Notes: generated by a model from the letters alone, not told the origin. Positions 46,126-55,810 are shown, counted from the first letter of the stretch. The stretch is DNA of 64,000 bases from JAOUFP01 sp963801505 (GCA_963801505.1 CAWDEY010000016.1:124001-188000); one strand, 5' to 3'. Made by a program: numbers and translations.

Positions 46126-46235
46126 ACCACAGAGGTCACAGAGAACAGAATGAGGAGACCAAGAATAATATATTATCAACAATTAATAATTTGCTCAGTG
46201 CACTCTCTTTTCTTTAACTCTGTGTCCTCTGTGGT
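46126..46235. repeat. CCACAGAG-family intergenic repeat, copy 4
   Basis: Between the TPR gene and pgsA. Left arm ACCACAGAGGTCACAGAGA, right arm CTCTGTGTCCTCTGTGGT: one of the best-preserved copies, with near-perfect complementary ends of about 18 bp. Confidence 0.8.
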
Positions 46236-46283
46236 TGATCACTTATTTTAGGTTTCAATGACTAAATACCCTGGAGATATTAT

Positions 46284-46823
46284 TTGAAAGTATTGAATGT
46301 TCCAAATACTCTGACTATTACGCGAATAGTTATTATCCCTATTCTCATAACCACAATCATATATAATCAATATTTTTACGCGCTCATCCTTTTTGCCGTA
46401 GCTGCCTTAACAGATATGCTTGACGGCCTATTGGCCAGACTCACAAACCAAAAGACAGTCCTCGGGACCTTTCTGGACCCGCTGGCGGACAAATTTCTCC
46501 TCGTGTCTTCATTCATCATTTTTTCTGTGTATGGCTGGATTCCGAAATGGTTTGCGATCATTGTAATAAGCAGAGACATAATCGTGGTAATCGGGTGTTT
46601 TTTGCTTTACATGATCACAAATACCTTAAAGGTAGAACCTGTTTTGCTCGGCAAAGCAGCCATAGCTTTTGAGCTTTTCATCCTTGCATATGTATTGCTT
46701 AATATAAATATTACGACATTACCACCTGTACACGAGGGGGTTTTTATACTATCAGCAGCGATTACGGCAATATCAGGACTCCAATATATTTATAAGGGAT
46801 TTAAACTGACGAATGCGCACTAA
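46284..46823 (+). CDS. pgsA: CDP-diacylglycerol-glycerol-3-phosphate 3-phosphatidyltransferase
   Basis: Inner-membrane enzyme making phosphatidylglycerol phosphate. The CDP-alcohol phosphotransferase signature is complete: DMLDGLLAR ... G ... DPLADK (D-x2-DG-x2-AR-x8-G-x3-D-x3-D). Four to five transmembrane helices; 179 aa. The start is TTG at 46284 with GGAG 7 nt upstream, giving VLNVPNTLTITR as expected. Confidence 0.93.
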   Translation: MKVLNVPNTLTITRIVIIPILITTIIYNQYFYALILFAVAALTDMLDGLLARLTNQKTVLGTFLDPLADKFLLVSSFIIFSVYGWIPKWFAIIVISRDIIVVIGCFLLYMITNTLKVEPVLLGKAAIAFELFILAYVLLNINITTLPPVHEGVFILSAAITAISGLQYIYKGFKLTNAH

Positions 46824-48108
46824 TAACAAACTTGAGATTGAATCAGTTGAGGCAGACAGCCCGGCCGCAAAAGCAGGCCTTCAGAGTGGTGATATACTCC
46901 TTTCGATAAATTCTTGTCCGTTACATGACGTCATAGACTTTATGTTCAATAAAGGCTCCGATGAACTTGAAATCGAATTTATGCGCAAGGCTGCTGTAAA
47001 CAAGGTCCTCATTGCAATGGAAAACAATGCGGACCTCGGGATAACCGTCAAGCCCTTCAGGATAAAAACCTGCCGGAACAATTGTATCTTCTGTTTTGTA
47101 AAGCAGCTACCCAAAGGCCTCAGAAAATCACTGTATATTAAAGACGAAGATTACCGGCTTTCTTTTCTGTATGGGAATTACATGACTTTGTCCAATATAA
47201 CTGAGGAGAACAGGAAAAGGATTTTAGAGCAGAGATTAAGTCCTCTATACATATCGGTGCATACAACAAACAGGGCGCTTCGAAATAAGATGCTGGGGAA
47301 CCCTAAGGCGCAGGACATCCTGAAGGAGCTGAAGTTTTTTTCAGACAACAGAATAAGGATGCATATACAAATCGTTTTGTGCCCGGGGTTTAACGACGGG
47401 ATGGAATTACAGAAAACAATCAGCGACATTTACAAATTTTATCCCTATGTTTCTTCTATAGCAGTAGTCCCTGTAGGTCTTACAAGGCACAGGAAAATCC
47501 GGCTTCAGCCGGTAACTAAGGATATTGCCACTGAATCCATAAAAATTGTCGAGTCTTTTCAAAAGAGATTCAGAAAGAAGCATGGCGAATCGATTGTGTA
47601 TTGCTCTGATGAAATGTACATCAAGGCTGAAAAGGCATTCCCACCTCTGAAGGAATACGGAAGTCTTTCTCAGATAGAAAATGGCGTAGGTATGGTGCCG
47701 CTTTTTATTAATCAGGCCAGGAAAGTCAGGATACCCAAGACATTGTCCGTAAAAAAGAATTTTGTGACCTTTACCGGCACCTCGTTCTTTCCTTATCTGA
47801 CAAAATTTATTGAACGGATGACTGAGAATGCAAACATCAATATCAATATCGTCCAGGTAAAAAATGAATTTTTTGGCGAGTCTGTCACAGTTACCGGTTT
47901 ACTGACAGGACGGGACATAATAAAATCACTGCACGACAATACTGATTCATATGACATCCTGATTGTGCCTGACGTTGTTTTGAAAGAGGGCGACAATGTA
48001 TTGCTCGATAACGTTTCTCTGAGGGACATCGAAGGTGCCACAGGCTTGAAGACAGTTGTAACCGACGGTACACCACAGGGCCTTATTGATACGATATGTG
48101 AATCTTAA
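46813..48108 (+). CDS. DUF512 radical SAM-like protein with PDZ domain
   Basis: 431 residues. An N-terminal PDZ-like domain (ADSPAAKAGLQSGDILLSIN, about 14-33) is followed by a radical SAM-type C-x3-C-x2-C in CRNNCIFC (about 82-89) and the DUF512 C-terminal region (GTSFFPYL, TVTGLLTGRDI, VVTDGTPQGL). The family occurs in Firmicutes, cyanobacteria and others; the reaction is not established. Overlaps pgsA by 11 bp. Confidence 0.87.
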   Translation: MRTNNKLEIESVEADSPAAKAGLQSGDILLSINSCPLHDVIDFMFNKGSDELEIEFMRKAAVNKVLIAMENNADLGITVKPFRIKTCRNNCIFCFVKQLPKGLRKSLYIKDEDYRLSFLYGNYMTLSNITEENRKRILEQRLSPLYISVHTTNRALRNKMLGNPKAQDILKELKFFSDNRIRMHIQIVLCPGFNDGMELQKTISDIYKFYPYVSSIAVVPVGLTRHRKIRLQPVTKDIATESIKIVESFQKRFRKKHGESIVYCSDEMYIKAEKAFPPLKEYGSLSQIENGVGMVPLFINQARKVRIPKTLSVKKNFVTFTGTSFFPYLTKFIERMTENANININIVQVKNEFFGESVTVTGLLTGRDIIKSLHDNTDSYDILIVPDVVLKEGDNVLLDNVSLRDIEGATGLKTVVTDGTPQGLIDTICES

Positions 48109-48149
48109 GGAAGGGCCCATAATAACTTAAAACATCTGAGGAGATTACG

Positions 48150-48980
48150 ATGAAAATAACAGGAAAAACTAAGATAACAGGGCTTTATGGTTACCCGGTT
48201 GAGCATACGTTATCACCGCTTATGCATAATGCAGCTTTTGAACATCTTGGACTTGATTACTGCTACCTGCCCTTTTCGGTCCGTCCTGACTCTCTTAAAA
48301 ATGCGGTAGAGGCTATACGGGCACTGAACCTGGCTGGAGTGAACATTACCATACCCCATAAAGAATCTGTAATACCCTATCTGGACAAGGTCAATGAAGA
48401 GGCCCTGTTTATCGGCGCAGTCAATACCATAGTAAATCAGGAAGGAACGCTTATCGGTCATAATACGGATGGAAGGGGATTCATGCGCTCTCTTACAGAG
48501 AATAATGTTTCTCCTGACAACAAAAAAATACTCATAGCAGGAGCAGGAGGGGCTTCCCGGGCCATCGGCTACTATCTGGGACAAAAGGCTGAAAGACTGT
48601 ATCTTTTTGATATCGATAAAGTAAAATTGAGAAAACTTGCCTCAGATCTCTCTGAAATCAAAGATAATATTAATGTCCTTAGTGACACATCTGAATTAGG
48701 CTGTTTTGACATATTGATTAATGCAACTCCGCTCGGACTGAAAACAACAGACCCGGTTCCCTTTGATATTTCTGCTCTTTCTCCTGAGCAAACAGTCTGT
48801 GATTTGATCTATAAAAAAACCCCTCTTTTAGCGCAAGCCATGCAAAAAGGATGCAGGACTATCGACGGACTGGGTATGCTCCTCTGGCAGGGCGTCTTTG
48901 CCTTTGAACTCTGGACCAGGACTTCTCCTCCTGTTGAAATCATGAAATCTGCTCTTATGAACGGTATTAAATTGAAATAA
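48150..48980 (+). CDS. aroE: Shikimate dehydrogenase
   Basis: NADPH-dependent reduction of 3-dehydroshikimate. Substrate-binding GYPVEHTLSPLMHNAAF and NITIPHKE (catalytic Lys), NTDGRGF, and Rossmann GAGGASRAIGYYL. 276 aa, normal. GAGGAG precedes the ATG. Confidence 0.96.
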   Translation: MKITGKTKITGLYGYPVEHTLSPLMHNAAFEHLGLDYCYLPFSVRPDSLKNAVEAIRALNLAGVNITIPHKESVIPYLDKVNEEALFIGAVNTIVNQEGTLIGHNTDGRGFMRSLTENNVSPDNKKILIAGAGGASRAIGYYLGQKAERLYLFDIDKVKLRKLASDLSEIKDNINVLSDTSELGCFDILINATPLGLKTTDPVPFDISALSPEQTVCDLIYKKTPLLAQAMQKGCRTIDGLGMLLWQGVFAFELWTRTSPPVEIMKSALMNGIKLK

Positions 48981-49061
48981 TATACTTTTTTGCGCTATAT
49001 CAGCAGCTCATATTATATATTTCAAAAAAATCAAGCAAAAAATGACATGCAATTTAATTTC

Positions 49062-49076
49062 TGGCACAATAATTGC
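49062..49076 (+). promoter_or_regulatory. Sigma-54 promoter for lptC-lptA-lptB-rpoN
   Basis: TGGCAC-AATAA-TTGC matches the -24/-12 consensus exactly, including the GG/GC spacing. It is 35 bp before the lptC ATG in an otherwise A+T-rich gap (48981-49111). Transcription would start at about 49088. Confidence 0.82.
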
Positions 49077-49111
49077 CTTTACTTAAAAATCCCTGTGTGA
49101 TAAACTTTTTT

Positions 49112-49624
49112 ATGAAGAAAAGTCTTCTGGTTTTTGCTTCCATTTTGCTCTTTTCACTTTTTTTCTTTATGGTTGAAGGAGAAAAAGCCGGCAAGCTTGA
49201 CATACATCTTAAAGGGGATTCTTTTTTAGAAGGATTGAAGATTATTCAGAAAAAAAATGGCGTCCAGGACTGGATTTTGACTGCAAAACGGGCTGATATC
49301 TCCAAGGACGGCAATTTGGCCGACCTTACTGATATAGTTATGGAAATAAAGAACAGAGGGATAACTATTTTCGCTGAAAAAGGTCTCTATAATATGAACA
49401 CCAAGAAGATATCTGTTGAGGGGCCTATAACTGCGAAAGGCGATACTTATTCGATAACAACAGAGCAGGTTGAAATAGACAACGATGCAGGTTTGCTGAC
49501 TACCAGCAAAGATGTATCCATTGTAGGCAAGAAATTTGCAGTACATGGAAAAGGAATGGAAGTTAATAATAATGAGCAAAAAGTGAGGATAATGAAGGAT
49601 GTTAAAGCGACTTTCAATAATTAG
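49112..49624 (+). CDS. lptC: LPS export system protein LptC
   Basis: Bitopic inner-membrane protein that passes LPS from LptB2FG to LptA. One N-terminal transmembrane helix (about 3-20) then a beta-jellyroll periplasmic domain (about 45-165). I start at the ATG at 49112: the alternative TTG at 49073 lies inside the sigma-54 promoter's -12 element. 170 aa. The RBS is weak. Confidence 0.87.
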   Translation: MKKSLLVFASILLFSLFFFMVEGEKAGKLDIHLKGDSFLEGLKIIQKKNGVQDWILTAKRADISKDGNLADLTDIVMEIKNRGITIFAEKGLYNMNTKKISVEGPITAKGDTYSITTEQVEIDNDAGLLTTSKDVSIVGKKFAVHGKGMEVNNNEQKVRIMKDVKATFNN

Positions 49625-50069
49625 TATTTTATTGCTGTTTCTCCCGATATTATCAAATGCTGAAGACCAACAGGCCCGCATAAAAGGCCCTATCAACATC
49701 ACCTCCGAAACTCTTACATCGGATAACAAGGCGCATACAGCCTTGTTTGAAAAGAATGTTGTGGCAAAGACAACAGATTTGACCATCTATTCAGACAAAA
49801 TGCTCGTCTACTATAAAGAAGACGGCGGAGCTGTGACAAAGATCGAGGCGACCGGGAACGTTAAGGTCCTCAAGGGGACAAAAATCATTACGGCAAAATC
49901 AGCTATATATTATGCCGAGGGGGAAGAAAGAGTTGTCTTCACCGGGGAGCCCCGCGCCATGGACGGTGAAAATGTAGTGACAGGAACAACAATAATTTAT
50001 TTAATGGACACTGACCGCTATCACGTAGAAAACAGCAAAGTGACCCTCAAAAGCAAAAAGGACCATTAA
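49599..50069 (+). CDS. lptA: LPS transport periplasmic protein LptA
   Basis: Periplasmic bridge for LPS. Signal peptide (about 1-21, ending SNAED), then the OstA-like domain (INITSETLTSDNKAHTALF, KIEATGNVKVLKG, GEPRAMDGENVVTG). 156 aa, normal. Overlaps lptC by 26 bp. Confidence 0.92.
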   Translation: MLKRLSIISILLLFLPILSNAEDQQARIKGPINITSETLTSDNKAHTALFEKNVVAKTTDLTIYSDKMLVYYKEDGGAVTKIEATGNVKVLKGTKIITAKSAIYYAEGEERVVFTGEPRAMDGENVVTGTTIIYLMDTDRYHVENSKVTLKSKKDH

Positions 50070-50791
50070 TGCATACCCTGGAAGTCAAAGGGCTTTACAA
50101 AAGCTACGGCAAGAAAATTATCCTCAGGAATATAGACCTCAATGTCTCGACTTCTGAAATCGTGGGCTTACTCGGCCCTAACGGTGCAGGAAAAACAACG
50201 ACCTTCTATAGTATTCTCGGCCTGATAAGGCCTGAAAAAGGAAGTATTCACCTCGACAGTGAAGATATCAGTGTGCTTCCAATGTTTCAAAGGGCAAGGC
50301 GGGGCATAAGTTATCTGCCGCAGGAACCTTCGATCTTCAGAAAACTTTCTGTAGAAGACAACCTGAGGGCTGTCCTGGAGATTAAAGGTCTGTCAAAAGA
50401 TGAAATTGAAACTGAGTTGCATGTTTTATTGAAAGAGTTTAATCTGGAAGAATTTTCCAAAAGAGATGGATTCAAACTCTCAGGAGGAGAAAGAAGGAGA
50501 ACTGAAATAGCCAGGGCACTTGCCACAAAACCTACTTTCATACTTTTTGATGAACCCTTTGCAGGCATCGACCCTCTTGCAATCATTGAATTAAAAAAAA
50601 TGCTCATGTATCTGAAAGAAAAAGGGCTGGGGATTATTATTACCGACCACAATGTGCGGGACACGCTTTCGATAACCGACAGGGCTTATATTATCAATAA
50701 CGGCGAGATCCTCGATGAAGGAAGTCCGGACAAACTTATTGCAGAACCGAAGGTAAAGGAAATATATCTGGGAGAGGAGTTCAGGCTATAA
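50069..50791 (+). CDS. lptB: LPS export ABC ATPase LptB
   Basis: ATPase of the LptB2FG extractor. Walker A GPNGAGKTTT (about 35-44), signature LSGGERRRTEIARAL, Walker B ILFDEPFAGIDP, and the LptB-type ITDHNVRDTL switch. 240 aa. ATG shares a base with the lptA stop (TAATG). lptF/lptG are not in the window. Confidence 0.96.
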   Translation: MHTLEVKGLYKSYGKKIILRNIDLNVSTSEIVGLLGPNGAGKTTTFYSILGLIRPEKGSIHLDSEDISVLPMFQRARRGISYLPQEPSIFRKLSVEDNLRAVLEIKGLSKDEIETELHVLLKEFNLEEFSKRDGFKLSGGERRRTEIARALATKPTFILFDEPFAGIDPLAIIELKKMLMYLKEKGLGIIITDHNVRDTLSITDRAYIINNGEILDEGSPDKLIAEPKVKEIYLGEEFRL

Positions 50792-52228
50792 ATGGCACTG
50801 GAAAGTCGTCTTGAACTGAAGCTTTCTCAAAAGCTGGTACTCACCCCCCAGCTTCAGATGGCAATAAAATTACTGCAGATGCCGCAGCTGGAATTGTCAC
50901 AGACAATCAATCAGGAGCTGATAGAGAATCCTTTTCTTGAGGAGATGTCAGATATTGCTTCTTCAGAAGAACTCTCCCAGGATGAAAAAGAAGCTCTGGA
51001 AGAGATACCCCAGTATACTGACGACACTGAACTTTCCCTTGAAAAACTTTCTCATTTTTCCTCAGATGATTACTTTGAAGAACGGAGTTCCGACGGAAAA
51101 GACCTCGGATATTTTACGTCAGGCAATGTGACCCATCCGTCATACGAATATTTTCTCAGTACAGCAACTGATCTTTTTGATCATTTAATCTGGCAGCTTC
51201 GCCTGTCGAAAGAATCAGAACAAGTCAGGGAAGTTGGAGAGCTCATAATCGGCAACATTGATGAAAACGGATACCTCAGACTCTCCCTCGAAGAGATTAT
51301 GGAGCTGTCGAAGTCCGATATGGATGCAGCAAAAAAGGCTTTGACTCTGGTCCAGAGCTTCGATCCGCCTGGCATCGCAGCCAGGGATGTAAGAGAATGC
51401 CTGCAGCTGCAGCTGAAGGTCATGAATATGCAGGGGACACTTGCGGAAAGCCTGGTTATCAATAGCCTGGAGCTGATCGGAAAAAGAAAGTACCAGCAAC
51501 TGGCCAAAGAATACAACGTTTCTGTCGAAGACATACTCTCAGCGGTCAAAGTAATTGAGGGTCTTGATCCAAAACCAGCCAGGAAATTCTCCTCCTCATC
51601 CGCAGATTATATAACACCCGATGTATTCATTGTGAAAACTGACACTGGTTACCAGATTGTCCTGAATGATGAAGGCCTGCCGAAAGTAAGGATCAACTAT
51701 TATTATCAAAGACTTTTGAAGCAAAAAGATTCAGTTTCGAAAGAAGAAAGACAGTTTCTGGAAGATAAACTCCGTTCTGCTGTCTGGCTCTTAAAGAGCC
51801 TCGATCAGCGAAACAAAACAATTTACAGGGTAACTGAAAGTATTCTGTCTTTTCAAAAAGATTTCTTCGAAAAAGGGGTGAATGTTTTAAAGCCCCTCAA
51901 TCTTAAAGATATAGCAACTGAGTTAAATCTCCATGAAAGCACTATAAGCAGAGTAACTTCCAATAAGTACCTGTCGTGTCCGCATGGAATATACAGCTTT
52001 AAGTATTTTTTCAGCAATGCCATACCAAGTGATGCGGGAGAACTATCTTCAACCTCTGTCAAGGATATGATCAGGACAATAATATCCGAAGAAGATCCGA
52101 AAGCACCCCTCAGTGATATGCGGATTGTAGATATATTCAGGAATAAAAATATAACGATTGCAAGAAGAACAATAGCAAAATACCGCGATGAACTTAAAAT
52201 ACGTCCTCAGAGCCAGAGAAGAAGATAA
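50792..52228 (+). CDS. rpoN: RNA polymerase sigma-54 factor
   Basis: Sigma factor for -24/-12 promoters. The Gln/Leu-rich activator-interacting region (SQKLVLTPQLQMAIKLLQMP, about 10-29), an acidic linker, the core-binding domain and the C-terminal RpoN box (ARRTIAKYRDEL) are all present. 478 aa, normal. It follows lptB without a gap, so its expression depends on the lptC promoter. Confidence 0.97.
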   Translation: MALESRLELKLSQKLVLTPQLQMAIKLLQMPQLELSQTINQELIENPFLEEMSDIASSEELSQDEKEALEEIPQYTDDTELSLEKLSHFSSDDYFEERSSDGKDLGYFTSGNVTHPSYEYFLSTATDLFDHLIWQLRLSKESEQVREVGELIIGNIDENGYLRLSLEEIMELSKSDMDAAKKALTLVQSFDPPGIAARDVRECLQLQLKVMNMQGTLAESLVINSLELIGKRKYQQLAKEYNVSVEDILSAVKVIEGLDPKPARKFSSSSADYITPDVFIVKTDTGYQIVLNDEGLPKVRINYYYQRLLKQKDSVSKEERQFLEDKLRSAVWLLKSLDQRNKTIYRVTESILSFQKDFFEKGVNVLKPLNLKDIATELNLHESTISRVTSNKYLSCPHGIYSFKYFFSNAIPSDAGELSSTSVKDMIRTIISEEDPKAPLSDMRIVDIFRNKNITIARRTIAKYRDELKIRPQSQRRR

Positions 52229-52280
52229 TTAAAAGATAATGACCGGTAACTTTAATCATTACATAATAAAGGAGAAAATC

Positions 52281-52805
52281 ATGAACATACTGATCAACGG
52301 AAGACATCTTGAAATAACACCTGCTTTAAAAAAATATGCGGAAGAAAAAATCAGGAAATTCGAAAAATATTCATCTGATATAACAGAAGCAACGGTAACT
52401 CTAAGCGTCGAAAAATACCGGCATAAGGCTGAAGTCCTGCTGAAAGCCAATGGAATACTTATACAGGCCGAGAGCGTAACCGGTGAGATCTACTCCTCAA
52501 TAGATGAAGTCTCTGAAAAGCTTGACCGTCAGATCAAGAAATACAAAGAGAAGCTTGTTTCTCAAAGGAAAGTTTCTCCAAAAAACACCGGAGCAAAACC
52601 GGAACCCTCAGCTTTGCACGAGGGTGCCCGAATTATAAAGAACAAGCGTTTTGAACTTAGACCGATGAGTCCTGATGAAGCGTCCATGCAGATGGAACTT
52701 CTTGACAAGAGTTTTTTCGTATTTATAAATGATATCAGCGGAGATATTAATGTGATCTATCAAAGACAGGACGGCAATTTCGGCCTGATCGAACCTGTTA
52801 AATAA
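52281..52805 (+). CDS. hpf: Ribosome hibernation promoting factor, long form
   Basis: 174 residues. N-terminal S30AE domain (about 1-100) that occupies the decoding centre, variable linker (about 100-118), and the C-terminal dimerisation domain (KNKRFELRPMSPDEASMQME, IYQRQDGNFGLIEP) characteristic of long HPF, which forms 100S ribosomes alone. ATG at 52281 with GGAG 5 nt upstream. In the conserved position after rpoN. Confidence 0.93.
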   Translation: MNILINGRHLEITPALKKYAEEKIRKFEKYSSDITEATVTLSVEKYRHKAEVLLKANGILIQAESVTGEIYSSIDEVSEKLDRQIKKYKEKLVSQRKVSPKNTGAKPEPSALHEGARIIKNKRFELRPMSPDEASMQMELLDKSFFVFINDISGDINVIYQRQDGNFGLIEPVK

Positions 52806-52813
52806 CTCATCTT

Positions 52814-53713
52814 GTGAATAAAACAACTTCGCATGTAAAAGGTAAACAGGCCCGTGAGATCAAGCGGATACGCTCACGGGTACTCATTATTACAGGCTTG
52901 TCCGGCTCAGGCAAAACCGTAGCGCTAAGGGCTGTTGAAGATACTGATTTTTTCTGTGTAGACAACCTTCCTGTGTCTCTCATAAACTCCCTTATAACAA
53001 TACTCTCCGGCCAATCCGACACAAAAAATATTGCAATCGGAGTTGATATTCGTGAAAAAGGATTCCTTGCAGACATCGTCAGCGTACTCAATGCAGTCAG
53101 GTCAAAATGTCAGGTTGAGATACTTTTCCTTGACGCTGCCACTGATATCCTGATACGGCGCTTCAAGGAAACCCGAAGACCTCACCCTCTTGGAGGTGAA
53201 ATAGAAGATGCGATCGTATCTGAGCAAAAGATATTGGCCCCTCTGAAACAAAACGCGGACAGGATTATAGATACCTCTGCCTTATCTCCACACCAGCTAA
53301 GAAGGCTTGTATTATCCATGTATGCTTCAGCAAAAGAACCCAAAGATCTTGCGGTAAGCCTTATTTCTTTCGGATTTAAATACGGAATTCCCCAGAATAT
53401 AGATCTGCTGTTTGATGTACGTTTCCTGCCTAACCCTTATTTCGTACCTTTGCTTAAAGATTTAAACGGCACCAACAAACAGGTTGTAGATTTTATTTTT
53501 CAGCATGCCGAGACAAGGGAATTCATAAAAAAGATCAAAGATTTACTGAACTTTCTAATTCCCCTCTATATAAAAGAAGGTAAATCATATCTCTCCATCG
53601 CGTTTGGTTGCACCGGCGGCATGCATCGTTCTCCTGCACTTGTTGAAGAAATCGCTAAACTGATCAGAAAAAAAAATATTGGTTTAAACCTTATTCACCG
53701 GGACTTATCGTGA
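52814..53713 (+). CDS. rapZ: RNase adapter / nucleotide-binding protein RapZ
   Basis: P-loop protein of the YvcJ/RapZ family. Walker A GLSGSGKT (about 31-38), VDNLP, and the C-terminal GCTGGMHRSPALVE (usual form GCTGGQHRSV). 299 aa; start is GTG at 52814. In E. coli it guides RNase E to GlmZ; outside enterobacteria the role is less clear. Usually grouped with rpoN, hpf and PTS-Ntr genes; ptsN and hprK are missing here. Confidence 0.93.
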   Translation: MNKTTSHVKGKQAREIKRIRSRVLIITGLSGSGKTVALRAVEDTDFFCVDNLPVSLINSLITILSGQSDTKNIAIGVDIREKGFLADIVSVLNAVRSKCQVEILFLDAATDILIRRFKETRRPHPLGGEIEDAIVSEQKILAPLKQNADRIIDTSALSPHQLRRLVLSMYASAKEPKDLAVSLISFGFKYGIPQNIDLLFDVRFLPNPYFVPLLKDLNGTNKQVVDFIFQHAETREFIKKIKDLLNFLIPLYIKEGKSYLSIAFGCTGGMHRSPALVEEIAKLIRKKNIGLNLIHRDLS

Positions 53714-53727
53714 TATAATACTTTTCG

Positions 53728-54897
53728 ATGATATATCTGGACAACAATGCCTCAACTCCGGTTGACCCTGAAGTTGCCGATGCTATTTTTTCCTGCGAAA
53801 AAAGAGATTTTGGAAATCCCTCAAGTATTCATATGCAAGGCAGAAGGGCGAAGGAAGTAATCGAGACCTCACGAAGACATATTTCTGATCTTCTGGAATG
53901 CTCACAGAAAGAAATTTTTTTCACGTCCGGGGGAACAGAATCAAATAACATGGCTTTATTAGGGACAGGGAGGCTTCATCAGACCGGGCATATTATAACA
54001 TCTTCAATCGAGCACCCCTCAGTTTTCAATACTGTCCGGCACCTGGAATCCAGAGGTTTTGAGGTCACCTATATAGACACTGACAGCACCGGAGCAGTCA
54101 GGCCCGAAGAGATCGATAAAGCAATCAGGAAAAATACTATACTTATATCAATCATGCACTCCAATAATGAAACAGGCGTTTTACAACCTATTGAGGATAT
54201 AGGCGCCCTGGCAAAAAAACATGCTGTCACATTTCATGTTGATGCCGCCCAGTCCATAGGAAAATCGTATTTTACTTTGCATAACTCATCTATTGACATG
54301 CTAACAATAGTCCCCCACAAATTCTACGGACCTAAAGGGACCGGGGCCCTCTATATCAGAAGCGGCTGTAATGTTTTCCCCTTGATGTTCGGGGCAGAAC
54401 ACGAGCTAGGATTACGTCCCGGCACAGAGAATGTGCCTGGCATTGCTGGCTTTGCGAAGGCATGCCAGCTGACCTTGATGGACCTGGATCTGAGGGTCTC
54501 CCATACTTCACATTTACGGGAAACTCTTTTTCGGAAACTGCTATACGGAATTCCAGATATTTTGCTTAATGGTCATAAGACAAACAGGCTCCCCAATACT
54601 TTAAACATATGCATCCCGGACATAGCTTCTGATGATCTTGTAAATGAGCTTGAGGACCGGGTGGCAATTTCTTCAGGATCAGCCTGCCACTCTGGAAAAC
54701 AAATACCATCGAGGGTATTAAAATCCATGGGCCTTTCGGACTCGGAAGCCCTTTCTTCAATCAGATTGAGTGTGGGCAAAGACAATACCGAAGACGAGAT
54801 CCAAAAAGCCGCTGAAATCATCATTAACTCTGTCCGCAACCTGAGAAAAGAAACACCGGTCAATTTCTTGAAATGCGGGACCACGGACCCACTTTGA
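53728..54897 (+). CDS. Cysteine desulfurase (NifS/IscS-like)
   Basis: PLP enzyme that mobilises sulfur from cysteine. MIYLDNNASTPVDP start, TSGGTESNNMAL, HVDAAQSIGK, PLP-lysine in VPHKFYGPKGTGALY (about 193-207), and the active-site loop SSGSACHSG with the catalytic Cys. 389 aa. No iscU or other Fe-S scaffold gene is adjacent, so the sulfur acceptor is unknown. It lies 14 bp after rapZ. Confidence 0.93.
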   Translation: MIYLDNNASTPVDPEVADAIFSCEKRDFGNPSSIHMQGRRAKEVIETSRRHISDLLECSQKEIFFTSGGTESNNMALLGTGRLHQTGHIITSSIEHPSVFNTVRHLESRGFEVTYIDTDSTGAVRPEEIDKAIRKNTILISIMHSNNETGVLQPIEDIGALAKKHAVTFHVDAAQSIGKSYFTLHNSSIDMLTIVPHKFYGPKGTGALYIRSGCNVFPLMFGAEHELGLRPGTENVPGIAGFAKACQLTLMDLDLRVSHTSHLRETLFRKLLYGIPDILLNGHKTNRLPNTLNICIPDIASDDLVNELEDRVAISSGSACHSGKQIPSRVLKSMGLSDSEALSSIRLSVGKDNTEDEIQKAAEIIINSVRNLRKETPVNFLKCGTTDPL

Positions 54898-55015
54898 TAT
54901 AATTTCACCATAATGGACCCCTTATGTTAAAATTAAAAAATTGACCACTTGTTGGAACTGGACCTTCAGGCAAGTATATACATTTTCTTCTAAAGGATAA
55001 GACCGAAAATATCAA

Positions 55016-55810
55016 ATGAAACAATATAGCTATATCCACTCCATTTACTATTCATTCTATTCAAGGCCTTTTTACCAGTACATCGCCAGAAACTGTAAGG
55101 GACTCCGCCTAAGTTACCTGTTGTTTATTCTATGTTTATTCTGGATTCCGGAAACATCACGGATACACTCGGAATTGTCCGAGTTCTTATCTGCTGAAGC
55201 GCCCAAATATGTGAAACAGGTCCCTTTGATTACTATTTCCAAGGGGAAAGTATCCATAAAAGAGCAGACCCCTTATCTTATTAACACGCCTGGGAAGAAT
55301 ACCCCCTTTGCTATCATCGATACCTCCGGAGAAACAACCTCTCTGGATAAATCAAGCGCGCTGCTTTTGCTCACAAAATCGCAACTTATCGTAAAAAATA
55401 ACTCCTCGGAATCCCGCGCCTTTGACCTGCAAGGAATTGATCACTTAATTATCGACCAGAAAGCACTAAATGAATGGCTGGAAACATTCGATACCATATT
55501 TCCGGTCATACTCTTCCCTTTTGTCCTGCTCTACTCATTTCTCTATCATGTCATTCAGGTCCTCCTTATAGCCGGGATAGGCACCCTATTTGCAAAAAGA
55601 TTTCAGGCTGAACTGAACTTTAAGGCCTTAATGCGTCTTGCCGCTGTTTCATTCACACCTGCAATCGTCCTTCAGACTATACATACTATTTTGGATATCC
55701 CCTTTCCTTACAGTGCGCCAATATCTTTAATAATCGCCCTTGGATACCTTTACTATGCTGTAGGTTCAAACTCTGAACAGACTATTTCGGCAACAAACAA
55801 GGCTTTGTGA
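55016..55810 (+). CDS. DUF1189 family membrane protein
   Basis: 264 residues. The start YSFYSRPFYQYIARN and a first transmembrane helix (about 33-50), a long extracytoplasmic loop (about 55-155) with HLIIDQKALNEWLE, then four helices (about 165-250) match the DUF1189 family. Function unknown; probably an inner-membrane protein. The RBS is poor. Confidence 0.78.
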   Translation: MKQYSYIHSIYYSFYSRPFYQYIARNCKGLRLSYLLFILCLFWIPETSRIHSELSEFLSAEAPKYVKQVPLITISKGKVSIKEQTPYLINTPGKNTPFAIIDTSGETTSLDKSSALLLLTKSQLIVKNNSSESRAFDLQGIDHLIIDQKALNEWLETFDTIFPVILFPFVLLYSFLYHVIQVLLIAGIGTLFAKRFQAELNFKALMRLAAVSFTPAIVLQTIHTILDIPFPYSAPISLIIALGYLYYAVGSNSEQTISATNKAL

